Part shown: positions 31,247 through 41,070 of the stretch, one piece after another | How the letters are laid out: the number at the start of each line of letters is the position of its first letter | Numbering within the stretch: the first letter of the stretch is position 1 | From: Nitrospira sp. UBA6493 | GTDB lineage: Bacteria; Nitrospirota; Nitrospiria; Nitrospirales; Nitrospiraceae | Direction: 5' to 3' | Length of the DNA: 55,994 nt | Assembly: GCA_002435325.1 (NCBI GenBank) | Contig: DJMJ01000039.1 | Location: 50,496 to 106,489 of the forward strand | Translations under genes and position numbers: made by a program | The notes under the pieces: generated by a model | The model's input: only the letters and a program-made list of their open reading frames with translations | Told to the model about the DNA's origin: nothing | Database searches by the model: none

Positions 31247-32014
31247 TTACAGCAGCACCGACGTCAGGAAGTAGTCCCAGACCAAAATCAGCACGGACGA
31301 CAGCACTACCGCTTCCGTCGTCGCCGCTCCCAACCCCTCGGCGCTCATGCGCGTATAGAACCCCTTATAGCAACAGACCCAGCTCACAATCAGACCGAAG
31401 CTGATCGATTTGAGAATGCCGCCATAGACATCTTTCCATTCGACCGCGGATTCAATCGACGTCCAATAGGATCCGGCATTCACGCCCAGGAGATCCACTC
31501 CGACCAAATAGCCGCCGTAAATTCCCACGACATCGAAAATCGCGACCAACAGCGGCACGCCTATCAACCCCGCCACGAGCTTGGGCGCAATGAGATACTG
31601 CAGCGGATTGATGGCCATCGTATCGAGTGCGTCGATCTGCTCGGTAATCCGCATGATGCCGATTTCAGCCGTCATGGCCGATCCGGCCCGAGCTGTCACC
31701 ATCAACGCCGCCAGCACCGGTCCAAGCTCACGAATCATGCTCAAGGCCACGGCGGATCCCAGCAATCCCTCGGAGCCGAACTTCCTCAGCGTGTAATAGC
31801 CTTGCAACGCGAGCACCATGCCGGTAAATCCGGCCGTCAATACCACCACGAAGGTCGATTTGTATCCGATGAAATGCAGCTGCTTGATGTACTGCATGAT
31901 CCGTAGCGGCGGCCGCGCGAGCCAGCCGAAGGAGGACAGCAGAAAAATGAGCATGCGGCCCATTTCCCGCACGGAACGCACAACCGGCCGCCCAATATAC
32001 TGCACCATGGTCAT
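31247..32014 (-). CDS. mlaE: MlaE-type lipid ABC transporter permease
   Basis: A protein of about 255 residues with an amphipathic N-terminus and five membrane segments. The MlaE family marks are MVTARAGSAMTAEIGIMRITEQIDAL in the middle and the terminal LVWDYFLTSVLL. The ATG at 32014 has AGGCGG upstream and overlaps the TGA of hpnG by four bases (ATGA), direct evidence of coupling between a hopanoid gene and a lipid-transport gene. A longer frame to 32185 would run into hpnG and is rejected. Confidence 0.92.
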   Translation of the reverse strand: MTMVQYIGRPVVRSVREMGRMLIFLLSSFGWLARPPLRIMQYIKQLHFIGYKSTFVVVLTAGFTGMVLALQGYYTLRKFGSEGLLGSAVALSMIRELGPVLAALMVTARAGSAMTAEIGIMRITEQIDALDTMAINPLQYLIAPKLVAGLIGVPLLVAIFDVVGIYGGYLVGVDLLGVNAGSYWTSIESAVEWKDVYGGILKSISFGLIVSWVCCYKGFYTRMSAEGLGAATTEAVVLSSVLILVWDYFLTSVLL

Positions 32015-32859
32015 CGTACCGCCTGTGTGTGTGAATCCGGCCTCTCCGCAAAAAACACCCCGAACGCCACCCGCAAGACGCTCGTCAGGTTCTGCGCCGC
32101 CAAGGCGCTTTGCCGCCGTAGCCTGATCAGCCCCAACAAGCTCTTCGAGGGATGAGCCAGCACCGTGCCAATCCCTTTGAGCCATCCAGTGGGCCTGAGA
32201 AATAAATTGAAGTCAAGCGGAAGCTCTTCTTCTTGTAAATCCGACACCGTTCGCACAATGGCAAAAGGCACCTGCGCCTTGCCGGCCTCACGAGCCAGTG
32301 CCGCGCTTTCCATATCCAGTCCGATCGCTCCGGTGCGTCGAGCCAGCGCACCCTTATCGGAGGCCCGTCCTACGATATGATCGACCGACACGAATCGCCC
32401 TTGAATACAGCGCGGGCCCGGACCGCTCTCACTGATCACCGCGCAAAAACGGTCCCGTTCAACCCCGGGAACCTCGCAGTAATCAGGCAGACCGGCGTTC
32501 TCCGAATCAATCATGGCCACAGCCGTTCCCATTAACACATCGCCGATCTCAGCCGACGTCAACGCGCAGGCAAAGCCGGTCGAAAGACTCATCGAAAAGG
32601 CCTGTCGCTGGAATAATGCCCTGGCACCGGCGGTAGCTTTCTGCGGCCCTACGCCCGTTTGCAGCACCCACCACTCTCCGCTCTCCACTTGGGCGATATA
32701 CAGCGGCTTTCCCGCACAGGTCTCGGTTCGCCCATGAGGCAAGACCGCCCGCACCGCGGCAAATTCCCAGACCGTCGCCACGAAGATCGCGATGCGAGGA
32801 CAAGGAGATGATCCAGGAAGCAGGGGGACGAGGGCGGACGAAGATGGCCTCTCCGTCAA
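32011..32859 (-). CDS. hpnG: Adenosylhopane nucleosidase HpnG
   Basis: A 282-residue phosphorylase/nucleosidase-fold enzyme that removes adenine from adenosylhopane to give ribosylhopane. The opening IAIFVATVWEFAAVRAVLP, the SGEWWVLQTGVGPQKATAGA segment and the late AIGLDMESAALAREA (with the conserved Asp-Met-Glu-Ser) identify the family. The start is a TTG at 32859, overlapping the shc stop; no in-frame ATG gives a complete N-terminus. It overlaps mlaE by four bases at its other end. The N-terminal 20 residues are Pro/Ser-rich and may not be in all homologues. C-terminal 50 residues extend beyond the core fold. Confidence 0.88.
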   Translation of the reverse strand: MTERPSSSALVPLLPGSSPCPRIAIFVATVWEFAAVRAVLPHGRTETCAGKPLYIAQVESGEWWVLQTGVGPQKATAGARALFQRQAFSMSLSTGFACALTSAEIGDVLMGTAVAMIDSENAGLPDYCEVPGVERDRFCAVISESGPGPRCIQGRFVSVDHIVGRASDKGALARRTGAIGLDMESAALAREAGKAQVPFAIVRTVSDLQEEELPLDFNLFLRPTGWLKGIGTVLAHPSKSLLGLIRLRRQSALAAQNLTSVLRVAFGVFFAERPDSHTQAVR

Positions 32860-35033
32860 CGCTCAAACCGATAGACCCCGGTAGATTCCACCTGCTGGCG
32901 GACTTCATCAGCCCGCATGTGGCCCCGGGAACGAAGGTTGCGGTACATCGCAAGCGCCCATAGAGGGAAATATTGGCAGTACCAGTGATACCGAAGATAG
33001 AACACCCGGGGGAAGCCCGTGCCGGTGTGGGCCACTTCTTCCCAGGATCCGTCCTTGAGCTGATGCCGCAGGAGATATTGAACCCCGCGCGCGACGCTGA
33101 ACGAATCCGTGACATCGGCCGACATCAAGGCCATCAAGGCCCAGGCGGTTTGCGACGGCGTGCTCTCCCCTTTCCCGCTGTGCGCCTCCTCGGCGTAGGA
33201 GAGGCAGGATTCACCCCAGCCCCCATCGGGATTTTGCTTCGACTCCAACCAGTTCACCGCCCGGCGAATGTACGGAGCGGAGACATCTTCTCCGATCGCG
33301 CGAAGCCCTGCGAGCACCGACCAGGTCCCATAAATATAGTTGACGCCCCACCGGCCAAACCAACTGCCGTCCGCTTCCTGCTCTTTTTTCAAAAATGCCA
33401 GCGCGGGCTGCACGGCGGGATGCGTCCGGTCGTAACCCAGCGCCGCCAGCATTTCCAAGCAGCGACCGGCCAAATCCGCCGTACTCGGATCCAGCAACGC
33501 CTTATGATCGGCAAACGGGATATAGTTGAAAACCACCCGATTATTATCTTTGTCGTACGCGCCCCAGCCGCCGTCTGAACTCTGCATCGCCAAGACCCAC
33601 TGCATCCCGCGGCGAATCGATTCCCGCTGCTCAGCCGGCTGCGGCATCTTCAACTTGGAGAGCGCCATCAGTACCACGGCGGAGTCATCCACGTCCGGAT
33701 ACAACTCGTTTTCAAACTGGAAGTACCATCCCCCCGGCTCCGTATGGGACGAGGAAATCGTCCAGTCCCCGACGGTCTTCGTCTGCCTGGACATGAGATA
33801 GGCGCCGGCCTTGATCAGCGCGGGATGATCCTGCGGCATGCCCGCCTCAATCAACGCATTTGTCAGCAAGGCCGTGTCCCAAATCGGTGAAAAGCAGGGC
33901 TGCAGATGGAGCGTCGGCACCCGCTCGCCATCGATGGTTGCGGTCTCATATACTTCAAGATCCTCGATCTCCCGCAGCGCTTTTTGTACGAGGGGATCGT
34001 CCATCTCGTAGCCGAGGCAGCGCAGGGCCATGACCGAATTCGCCATCGCGGGATAAATCGCGCCTAGCCCACCGCTGCCTTTTAAATGTTCCAGCATCCA
34101 TGTCGCCGCTTTATGCAGCGCCTTCTCGCGCAGCCACATGAGCGGCATGCGGTCATAGAGCTTCAATACCACATCCAGCATGACGAAAAGGTTGTGAGGC
34201 GTGAACCAATCCTGGTCTTTATTGAAGGGCGGATATTTCCAAAACCGGACTTGCGCCCGCGGGACGGCATAGAGTTCATCGATCCCCTGCTCGCGAGGGA
34301 TACGGCACACCGGCTGATGGGCGAATACGATCAGCAAGGGAATCAGCACGGCGCGTGACCAATACGAGATCGCGTAAATACTGAAATAAAACCGCTTCGG
34401 CAACAGCATCAATTCGACCGGCATGTGAGGCACGCCTTCCCAGTCATACTGATCGAACAACGCGAGCGCGATTTTCGTAAAGACGTTGGCTTGCACCACG
34501 CCGCCCATCGCGAGGATACGGTCGCGGGCCCTGAGCATGAAGGGTTCCGAAGGGGAAATGCCGCTCAACTTGAGGGCGAAATAGGCCTTCACCGACGCGC
34601 TGATTTCAGCCGGCCCTCCATAGTAGATCGGCCAACCGCCGTCCGGAAGCTGCATCGACCGCAAATATCTAACGGCCTGCTCCTGGTGAGCAGTATCGAC
34701 GCAATCGAGGAATCGTCGGAGCATCACGTACTCCGAGGTCAACGTCGTATCGGCCTCCAGCTGCGCCACCCAATAACCTTCGGCAGGATGCTGCTTGGAC
34801 AGAAACCACGTCTGGCTCCGGCGAATCGCGTCGTCGATGGTGTCCGGCTGGCTCATGGCATGACTCGCAAACCGTCGCGGCGCAGAATCGACAGAGGAGA
34901 CAGGCGCAGCTTTATCAGAGACCAATCGAAGCGGCGGCGCGGACGCGGGCTCGGACGCCGGAGTCATCTTCCCTGGAATATTCGCACGCAAACTGTCGGA
35001 AAGTCTGGCAAAGAGTGAACGAAAGAGCTTCAT
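32856..35033 (-). CDS. shc: Squalene-hopene cyclase
   Basis: A 725-residue alpha/alpha-barrel cyclase that turns squalene into hopene. Many QW-type repeats are visible (for example QLPDGGWPIYYGG, QSSDGGWGAYDKDN, EQEADGSWFGRWGVN, QNPDGGWGESC), and the catalytic DXDD reads LYPDVDDSAVV. The N-terminal 60 residues are basic and Pro/Ala/Ser-rich. It would be attached to the cytoplasmic side of the inner membrane. Its stop overlaps the hpnG start. No strong ribosome binding site precedes the ATG at 35033, so an internal start (34967 or later) remains possible. It is the first gene of the operon that continues into mlaEFDC, Omp85 and DUF3187 barrel genes. Confidence 0.95.
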   Translation of the reverse strand: MKLFRSLFARLSDSLRANIPGKMTPASEPASAPPLRLVSDKAAPVSSVDSAPRRFASHAMSQPDTIDDAIRRSQTWFLSKQHPAEGYWVAQLEADTTLTSEYVMLRRFLDCVDTAHQEQAVRYLRSMQLPDGGWPIYYGGPAEISASVKAYFALKLSGISPSEPFMLRARDRILAMGGVVQANVFTKIALALFDQYDWEGVPHMPVELMLLPKRFYFSIYAISYWSRAVLIPLLIVFAHQPVCRIPREQGIDELYAVPRAQVRFWKYPPFNKDQDWFTPHNLFVMLDVVLKLYDRMPLMWLREKALHKAATWMLEHLKGSGGLGAIYPAMANSVMALRCLGYEMDDPLVQKALREIEDLEVYETATIDGERVPTLHLQPCFSPIWDTALLTNALIEAGMPQDHPALIKAGAYLMSRQTKTVGDWTISSSHTEPGGWYFQFENELYPDVDDSAVVLMALSKLKMPQPAEQRESIRRGMQWVLAMQSSDGGWGAYDKDNNRVVFNYIPFADHKALLDPSTADLAGRCLEMLAALGYDRTHPAVQPALAFLKKEQEADGSWFGRWGVNYIYGTWSVLAGLRAIGEDVSAPYIRRAVNWLESKQNPDGGWGESCLSYAEEAHSGKGESTPSQTAWALMALMSADVTDSFSVARGVQYLLRHQLKDGSWEEVAHTGTGFPRVFYLRYHWYCQYFPLWALAMYRNLRSRGHMRADEVRQQVESTGVYRFER

Positions 35034-35214
35034 CGATATCTAATGAACCTAGTGAGATGGACAGAGATGCGACGTGGCACACGGCATGGTCAAACCATCG
35101 TTAGCGCCACACGGTTGGAGAGCAGCCCATCGGAGGGCTTATAACAGACGCCCCTACATGAGTCAAGCGAAGGACAACGAAAGTCTTCTGAAATATTCGT
35201 GCGTTACGATCCGA

Positions 35215-38200
35215 TTATGCCGGCTGTAAATCACCCAGCCGCACGGAGACCACTTTCGACACACCGGGCTCTTCCATCGTCACGCCGAAAAGCGAGTCCG
35301 CAATGCCCATCGTACGCTTGTTGTGCGTAATCACGAGAAATTGCGCAGTCTCCGCCATCGCCCGCAATACACTCGTGAACCGCCCGATATTTTCTTCGTC
35401 TAGCGGCGCATCGATTTCGTCCAGCAGACAGAACGGCGTTGGACGGATCAAGAAACTGGCAAACAACAGGGCCATGGCCGTCAGCGTCTTTTCTCCGCCG
35501 GACAGCATAGTAATGCTCTTGAGCCGCTTGCCTGGCGGTTGCGCGACGATTTCAACCCCGGGATCCTGGTTCCCTCCGCCTTCGCCGTCTTCCCCAGCCG
35601 GCTCCTCGACCAATTGCAACTCAGCCCGCCCACCGGGGAAAAACTGGCCAAACACTTCGGTAAACTTCTGCTGCAGCTCCGTGAAAGTCGTGGCGAACAT
35701 GTCCTTCGTCGTATGATTGATCCGTTGAATAATCTCTTTGAGCGAGCTGATGGAATTGGACAAATCCTGCTCTTGCGTCGAGAGGAACGTATAGCGTTGA
35801 TCCAGCTCCTGATGCTCGCTGATCGCCGCTAAATTGATCGGCCCCATGCGATCGAGCCTGTCACGCAACTTCTGGAGCTGCTCCTTCAACTCTGCATCGG
35901 GCGACTGGGCCAGCGGATTGGATGGGACAATTTCCTCTCCAGCCTCCGACAGCTCCCCCGGCATGGGCATCTCCCCGGTCAGCATGACGGGATCAAGCTG
36001 ATAGGTGCCGGCCAACGTGCTCTCGACCGTCGTTAACTGAGTCCGCAATTCCGCCCGACGCACTTCGACGGACATCCGGGCATCCCGCACCGACGACATC
36101 GTACGACGGACTTCGTCGAGACTGGCCTCAAGCGCCTGACTCACAGCGACATCCTGCGCCTGCTGTTCCTGCGCCGTCACCAGCTCCGCCTTGATGCGGC
36201 TGGCCGCCAGACCATACTCCTGGCACAGAGCCTCCTGACAGGCCTGCTCTTGCCGATTTTCCTGAATGGCCTGCACCAGCCCTTCAAGGTGGTCCGCCAA
36301 TACCTGCCGGCGTTGCTCACTCTCGACTTGCTGCTGCATGACGCGCGTCCGGTTCGCCTGTTCATGCCCCCGCTTCGACCGGAGGTTCTCGGACAGCAGA
36401 CGCGCTTCCGTCACCCGCTCCTGAAACGCGCGGCCCTCTTGATCGATCGCCGCCAACCGCTCCCGCACGGATAGTAGGCTCGCTTCCTGATTCGCCTTCT
36501 CACTCACTAAGTGAGCGAGTTGCGCCTCGGCCGAACAGGCCTCTTGCTCAAAACGCTGCCGGTCCGCAATTCCCTTGAGAATGTCCGCCTCGATACCCGC
36601 CAGCTTCAGATCCAGATCGGAAAGCAATTGCCGCAACCGTTCTTCGTCTTTTTGCAGCGAGAGGTTCTGCATTTCCGTCTCGCGCAACGAATCCGCCAAC
36701 TGCTTGGCCTGCAGGCCCAGCTCCTGCGCCAAGGCCTGCAACTCGATCCGGCGCTGCTTCTCCTGCTCCAGCAATGTGGTGAATTCGGCACGCTTGGCTT
36801 CCAGGGTGACCACTTCGCGCCGCCGCTCCAACAACCCTTGCCCGTCGCCGACATGTCCGCCGCTGATTACGCCGGACGCGTCCATCACTTCGCCCGCGAG
36901 CGTGACCAGAATCGGACCGTCCTGTCCGGCCCAGAGTTGCTGCGCATACAGGCGGACGGCATGATCCAGCGTTTCGACGATGACAACCCGGGCGAAGAGG
37001 CAATCTCTTGCAGCCACTCGAGAATCGTCCGTCTGAATCAGATCCACCGCGCGACCGACTACGCCTGGCTGATCCGCCAATGCGGGCCACCAGGACCAGG
37101 CTACGGGTCCTGCGCTCTCCCACCGAGGCTGTTGAGGAATAAACGTCCCGCGGCCAAGGGCCTTTTCCTGGAGAAATCCGATGGCGCGCTGCGCAACCGA
37201 GGGTTCATCGACGAACCACCCGTGAACCCGCTCGCCCAAAATCGCTTCCACCGCACGATCCATCCCCGATGGAATCACCAGCCATTCCGCAATGGCATCA
37301 CGCACCCCGTCGCACGACTTGAGCGCGGTGGCTTCATCACTACCCGCCCGGCCATACCCCATTTCCTCAAGCACCACCCCCTGTAACGCCTGGAGGCGCG
37401 AGTCGACCGCCGCCAGCTCCTCCGATCGATGGAGGATTTGGCCATCAAGCGCGTGCAGCTCTTCCGCCACACAAGCGGATTCCCCCTGCACCGTCTCCTG
37501 TTGGGCACGGATACTCACAACCATCCGGCCCGCTTCGCCATATTCCTGCCGCAATACTTCATGGCGGGTGACAGCCGCCGCGCGCTGCTCCTGCAGATTC
37601 GCCTGGTCCGCCGTCAAACGCGCGCCTCGCTCCGCCACCTCGCTCATCCGGGCGGTCAATTGCACCGCAGTCTGCTCCGTATTCGCCACCTGCACGGCCA
37701 GCTGCAACAGATCGCGGCGCCCGCGCTCCTCTTCCGCCACGGCGGAGGCCCGCTGCTCCAGCAATCGAGCCATATCCCGATCGAGCTCGGCAAATATCGA
37801 TTCCCGCTCTTTCAGCTCTTGCTCGATCGCCGCCAGCGACGCCTCCAGCTCTTCCAACGCCTGCGTCAGATCGCCCTGCGCACGAGCCAAGTCTTCCAAC
37901 TCGCCGGCTTCCTGCTGCTGCTGCTGGTCGAACAGCTGACTCCGATTCCGCGCGACCTCCGCGGCTGTCAACGCCTGTGCCTGCTGATGCTCGATGCCCG
38001 AGAGCTCTTCACGGATCTTACCGATCGCTTCGCTCGTCGCAATGGCCTGCATCCGGGACTGTTCCAAATCCGTCGTCAGCCGCGCCTGCCCAGCGGCCGT
38101 TTCCGCCTCCTGCTGATCGAGGGATATTACCTCGGCATCGACCTCACGAAGCTCTTGGCGCAAGGCCCGGAACTCACGGGTAAGCAATTCGATCTCCACC

Positions 38201-38904
38201 CCCCGCGCTTCCTGCTGCAATGTTTGATACGTGCGGGCCTGACGGGCCTGCCGTTCAAGCGAGTTCAACTGCTTCTTCACTTCGGCAATGATGTCGCGCA
38301 CCCGGAGGAGATTTTGTTGGGTGGCATCAAGCTTTCGAAGCGCTTCGGCCTTCTGTTTCTTGTAGCGGACAATCCCGGCCGTTTCTTCGATCAGCTCCCG
38401 CCGGTCTTGCGGCGAGGCGTTTAAAATTTGATCGATCTGCCCCTGCGCGATGACCGTATGGCCTTTGCTGCCGGCTCTCGTATCCATCAGCACGCTGCGG
38501 ATATCCTTGAGGCGGCACGGCGTCTTATTGATCAGATATTCACTGTCACCGTTGCGATAGAGCCGGCGGGTAATCATCAGCTCTTGAAATTCGCTTAACT
38601 GGCTGGGTAATCCCGATCCACCTTCGAGCTTCAACGTGGCTTGATCGAGCCCCCCGATGACCAGCGACACTTCCGCCATACCCAACGGTTTCCGCAACTC
38701 GGTGCCGTTGAAAATCACATCTTCCATTTTTTCGCTTCGCAAGGTCTTGGTGCTCTGCTCGCCGAGCACCCAGAGAATGGCATCGACGACGTTACTCTTC
38801 CCGCTGCCATTGGGCCCAACGACCGCCGTCACCCCCTCGGGGAACGCGATTCGCGACTCGGCAAACGACTTGAAACCCAACATGTCCAGCGATTTCAAAT
38901 ACAT
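35215..38904 (-). CDS. smc: Chromosome segregation protein SMC
   Basis: A protein of about 1229 residues that condenses and segregates chromosomes. The N-terminal ATP-binding head carries Walker A GPNGSGKSN and a Q-loop VLGEQST; long coiled-coil arms flank a hinge near residue 520-670, and the C-terminal head has the signature LSGGEKTLTAMALLF and Walker B PFCLLDEIDAPLDEENIG. The start at 38904 (MYLKSLDMLGFKSF) has AAGGGTGA upstream and is the conventional SMC beginning; the longer frame is rejected. Length matches the bacterial family. It lies between shc and ispH on the same strand with a 150-base gap to ispH that holds a hairpin, so it is probably its own unit. Confidence 0.96.
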   Translation of the reverse strand: MYLKSLDMLGFKSFAESRIAFPEGVTAVVGPNGSGKSNVVDAILWVLGEQSTKTLRSEKMEDVIFNGTELRKPLGMAEVSLVIGGLDQATLKLEGGSGLPSQLSEFQELMITRRLYRNGDSEYLINKTPCRLKDIRSVLMDTRAGSKGHTVIAQGQIDQILNASPQDRRELIEETAGIVRYKKQKAEALRKLDATQQNLLRVRDIIAEVKKQLNSLERQARQARTYQTLQQEARGVEIELLTREFRALRQELREVDAEVISLDQQEAETAAGQARLTTDLEQSRMQAIATSEAIGKIREELSGIEHQQAQALTAAEVARNRSQLFDQQQQQEAGELEDLARAQGDLTQALEELEASLAAIEQELKERESIFAELDRDMARLLEQRASAVAEEERGRRDLLQLAVQVANTEQTAVQLTARMSEVAERGARLTADQANLQEQRAAAVTRHEVLRQEYGEAGRMVVSIRAQQETVQGESACVAEELHALDGQILHRSEELAAVDSRLQALQGVVLEEMGYGRAGSDEATALKSCDGVRDAIAEWLVIPSGMDRAVEAILGERVHGWFVDEPSVAQRAIGFLQEKALGRGTFIPQQPRWESAGPVAWSWWPALADQPGVVGRAVDLIQTDDSRVAARDCLFARVVIVETLDHAVRLYAQQLWAGQDGPILVTLAGEVMDASGVISGGHVGDGQGLLERRREVVTLEAKRAEFTTLLEQEKQRRIELQALAQELGLQAKQLADSLRETEMQNLSLQKDEERLRQLLSDLDLKLAGIEADILKGIADRQRFEQEACSAEAQLAHLVSEKANQEASLLSVRERLAAIDQEGRAFQERVTEARLLSENLRSKRGHEQANRTRVMQQQVESEQRRQVLADHLEGLVQAIQENRQEQACQEALCQEYGLAASRIKAELVTAQEQQAQDVAVSQALEASLDEVRRTMSSVRDARMSVEVRRAELRTQLTTVESTLAGTYQLDPVMLTGEMPMPGELSEAGEEIVPSNPLAQSPDAELKEQLQKLRDRLDRMGPINLAAISEHQELDQRYTFLSTQEQDLSNSISSLKEIIQRINHTTKDMFATTFTELQQKFTEVFGQFFPGGRAELQLVEEPAGEDGEGGGNQDPGVEIVAQPPGKRLKSITMLSGGEKTLTAMALLFASFLIRPTPFCLLDEIDAPLDEENIGRFTSVLRAMAETAQFLVITHNKRTMGIADSLFGVTMEEPGVSKVVSVRLGDLQPA

Positions 38905-39000
38905 CAGTTCACCCTTGGTTGAGCCATCATTAACTCCACTGCGAATGCTTGGCCCTTGTAGCATAGGGGCTAGAGGAAATCAAAACCAAAATACAGGATG

Positions 39001-39028
39001 TGGTAGGGGGACCGAGATCCCCCTACCA
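39001..39028 (-). terminator. Hairpin terminator downstream of ispH
   Basis: A perfect 11-bp stem, TGGTAGGGGGA (39001-39011) with TCCCCCTACCA (39018-39028), encloses a six-base loop, 28 bases past the ispH stop. On the minus strand only a short mixed T-rich stretch follows (CATCCTGTATTTTGG), so it is a plausible but not ideal terminator. Confidence 0.55.
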
Positions 39029-39055
39029 GATATATGGTGCATTTAAGTTCTCGGA

Positions 39056-40021
39056 TTAACTGGCGATGCTGGCCGCAGGCTTACTGGCGGATTCGATTTG
39101 AACCAGTTCTTTCGGGAGGAGGAACTCCACATCTTCTTCGATCACGGTAAGCTCTTCCACCTCGGATGGGCCGGCGCTTCTGAGAAAAGCTACCACTTCC
39201 GTCACCAACACTTCAGGAGCCGAGGCCCCGGCAGCAATGCCGACCGCCCTCGCATCTTTCAACCAGTCCGTGCTGATATCGCTAGCCGAATCGATCAGAT
39301 AGGATGGAATCCCACATTGTTCGCCCAACTCGCGCAACCGGTTCGAATTCGAACTGTTCGGCGAACCGATCACCAGAATGACGTCCACTAACCGGGACAA
39401 CTCCTTCACCGCATTCTGGCGGTTTTGCGTCGCATAACAGATGTCTTCCTGATGCGGGCCCTTGATGTTCGGAAACCGCCTATGGAGCGCACCAACAATA
39501 TCCCGGCACTCATCGACGCTCAGCGTCGTCTGCGTCACATACGAAAGATTGACGAGGTTTTCCACCTCAAGCGTTTCAACATCCTCGACCGACGAGACCA
39601 AATGAAACTTGTCGGGAATCTGCCCCAACGTGCCGATCACTTCCGGATGGCCGGCATGGCCGATCAGAATTAACTCATAGCCCTGAGTATAGTCCCGGTT
39701 CACTTCGTTATGGACCTTGATGACCAGCGGGCAGGTCGCGTCGATCACGTGCAACCGGCGCTTATTCGCTTCATCCCACACCGACTTCGCCACGCCATGG
39801 GCGCTGAAGATCACCACAGACCCCTCGGGCACTTCGTTCAGTTCTTCCACGAACACCGCTCCTTTTTGCCGGAGCGAGTTCACCACATGGCGGCTATGGA
39901 CGATTTCGTGACGGACATAAATGGGCGCGCCGTACTTCTTGAGCGAGAGATCGACGATATCGATCGCCCGATCAACCCCGGCGCAAAATCCACGCGGATT
40001 CGCAAGATATATCTTCAGCAT
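39056..40021 (-). CDS. ispH: 4-hydroxy-3-methylbut-2-enyl diphosphate reductase (IspH)
   Basis: A protein of about 321 residues that reduces HMBPP to IPP and DMAPP, the last MEP step. The three Fe-S Cys are seen in NPRGFCAGVDRAI, IDATCPLVIKVHNE and QEDICYATQNRQ; the proton-relay region TQTTLSVDECRD and the substrate-binding GSPNSSNSNRLRE are also intact. The start at 40021 follows GAAGGAGATC and gives the conventional N-terminus MLKIYLANPRGF. The last 40 residues form an acidic extension. With Dxs and IspG in this window it makes the isoprenoid units that Shc and the UbiA-family enzyme would use. Confidence 0.95.
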   Translation of the reverse strand: MLKIYLANPRGFCAGVDRAIDIVDLSLKKYGAPIYVRHEIVHSRHVVNSLRQKGAVFVEELNEVPEGSVVIFSAHGVAKSVWDEANKRRLHVIDATCPLVIKVHNEVNRDYTQGYELILIGHAGHPEVIGTLGQIPDKFHLVSSVEDVETLEVENLVNLSYVTQTTLSVDECRDIVGALHRRFPNIKGPHQEDICYATQNRQNAVKELSRLVDVILVIGSPNSSNSNRLRELGEQCGIPSYLIDSASDISTDWLKDARAVGIAAGASAPEVLVTEVVAFLRSAGPSEVEELTVIEEDVEFLLPKELVQIESASKPAASIAS

Positions 40022-40158
40022 CGGCTGATCTCCTTCACGCTTGGCAGAGATGTCGCCCACCCCCGCATCTCGATATGGATAAGTCACATTACGTCAGATC
40101 GTCCAAGGCCGTCAACAGATAGGCCCCACCCCGGATCCATGCGAAAGGCCACGTCATG

Positions 40159-41040
40159 CTACTTGACCGGTTGCGTAATCCACCACAACTCACGGCCTTT
40201 ACGAGCCCCGAACATCAATAGCGTCCCATCCGGGGTGAACCGCAAGGATAGCGGATCGATATAATCATAGCCGGGGAGCTTCGTGCCTTCGAGCACCACA
40301 AACCATTCCGTAGGCGGCCAATCGCTAAAGGCCAAATAGGCCGCCTTTCGGCCGGTAGGGCTGACGATGGGCGCATGAGTCCACCAACTCCGATAGCCCG
40401 ACACCCGTTCAGCCCCGTTCACGAGCATCCATTCCCCCTGAGCGTTTTCTGCTACGTAAAACAGGCCCTGGCCGTTCGGACTAAAGGACGGCACCCCGAC
40501 AACCTCATGCTCAGCCCGTTCCTGCTGATCGACCATCATGCGGTTGCCGTTGGCAATATACGCAACCCGCTTCCCATCTGGGCTCACACGCAGCCCCTGA
40601 ACGGAAGAATAGGGTGGACCGTCCTGCCCATTGAACACCACCATTTTCTCGCTCTCGCTTCCCGTGACATACGCAAGCGACTCCCCGTCGCGGCTTATCG
40701 CCAGATCGAAGATTCCCGCCTTATGTTTTACGATCGTTTTTCTGCCCCCATTCACCACCACACACTTTGACCCGCCAGAGAGCTCACAATGCACAAAGAC
40801 CAGTTCCCCATCTTGCCGATACACCAGCGGCGTTGAGTCAGTTGACATCGCAACCGTGCGTCCATTTTCCAGAATGGCGAATTTGTCTCGCCTGGGCTCC
40901 CGGACTGTCACGACATAGGCCACTTTCTCCCCGTCGGGGCTCAAGACATATGAAAGGATCTTCCCCGGCACGGCATATTGCGTATCCCGGCCAGTCACGC
41001 GATCGTGCACGACAATGGCTGTTTGATCCTTGAGGCGCAC
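40159..41040 (-). pseudogene. C-terminal part of a beta-propeller lipoprotein gene split by an in-frame stop
   Basis: This stretch encodes repeats of a six- or seven-bladed TolB/WD40-like propeller: SPDGEKVAYVV, SRDGESLAYVT, SPDGKRVAYIA, SPNGQGLFYVA and SPTGRKAAYLA. It is in the same frame as the upstream piece at 41071-41628; only one TAA (41071-41073) separates them, and the ten codons after it (SANGRTLAYS...) are a normal blade start. A GTG at 41040 could in principle start an independent protein, but a GGGAGG is 15 bases away, too far to be convincing. The simplest reading is a once-continuous gene with a nonsense mutation, or a sequencing error. No function beyond protein or ligand binding is suggested. 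Confidence 0.7.
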
Positions 41041-41070
41041 GGAATAGGCGAGCGTCCTCCCGTTGGCGCT

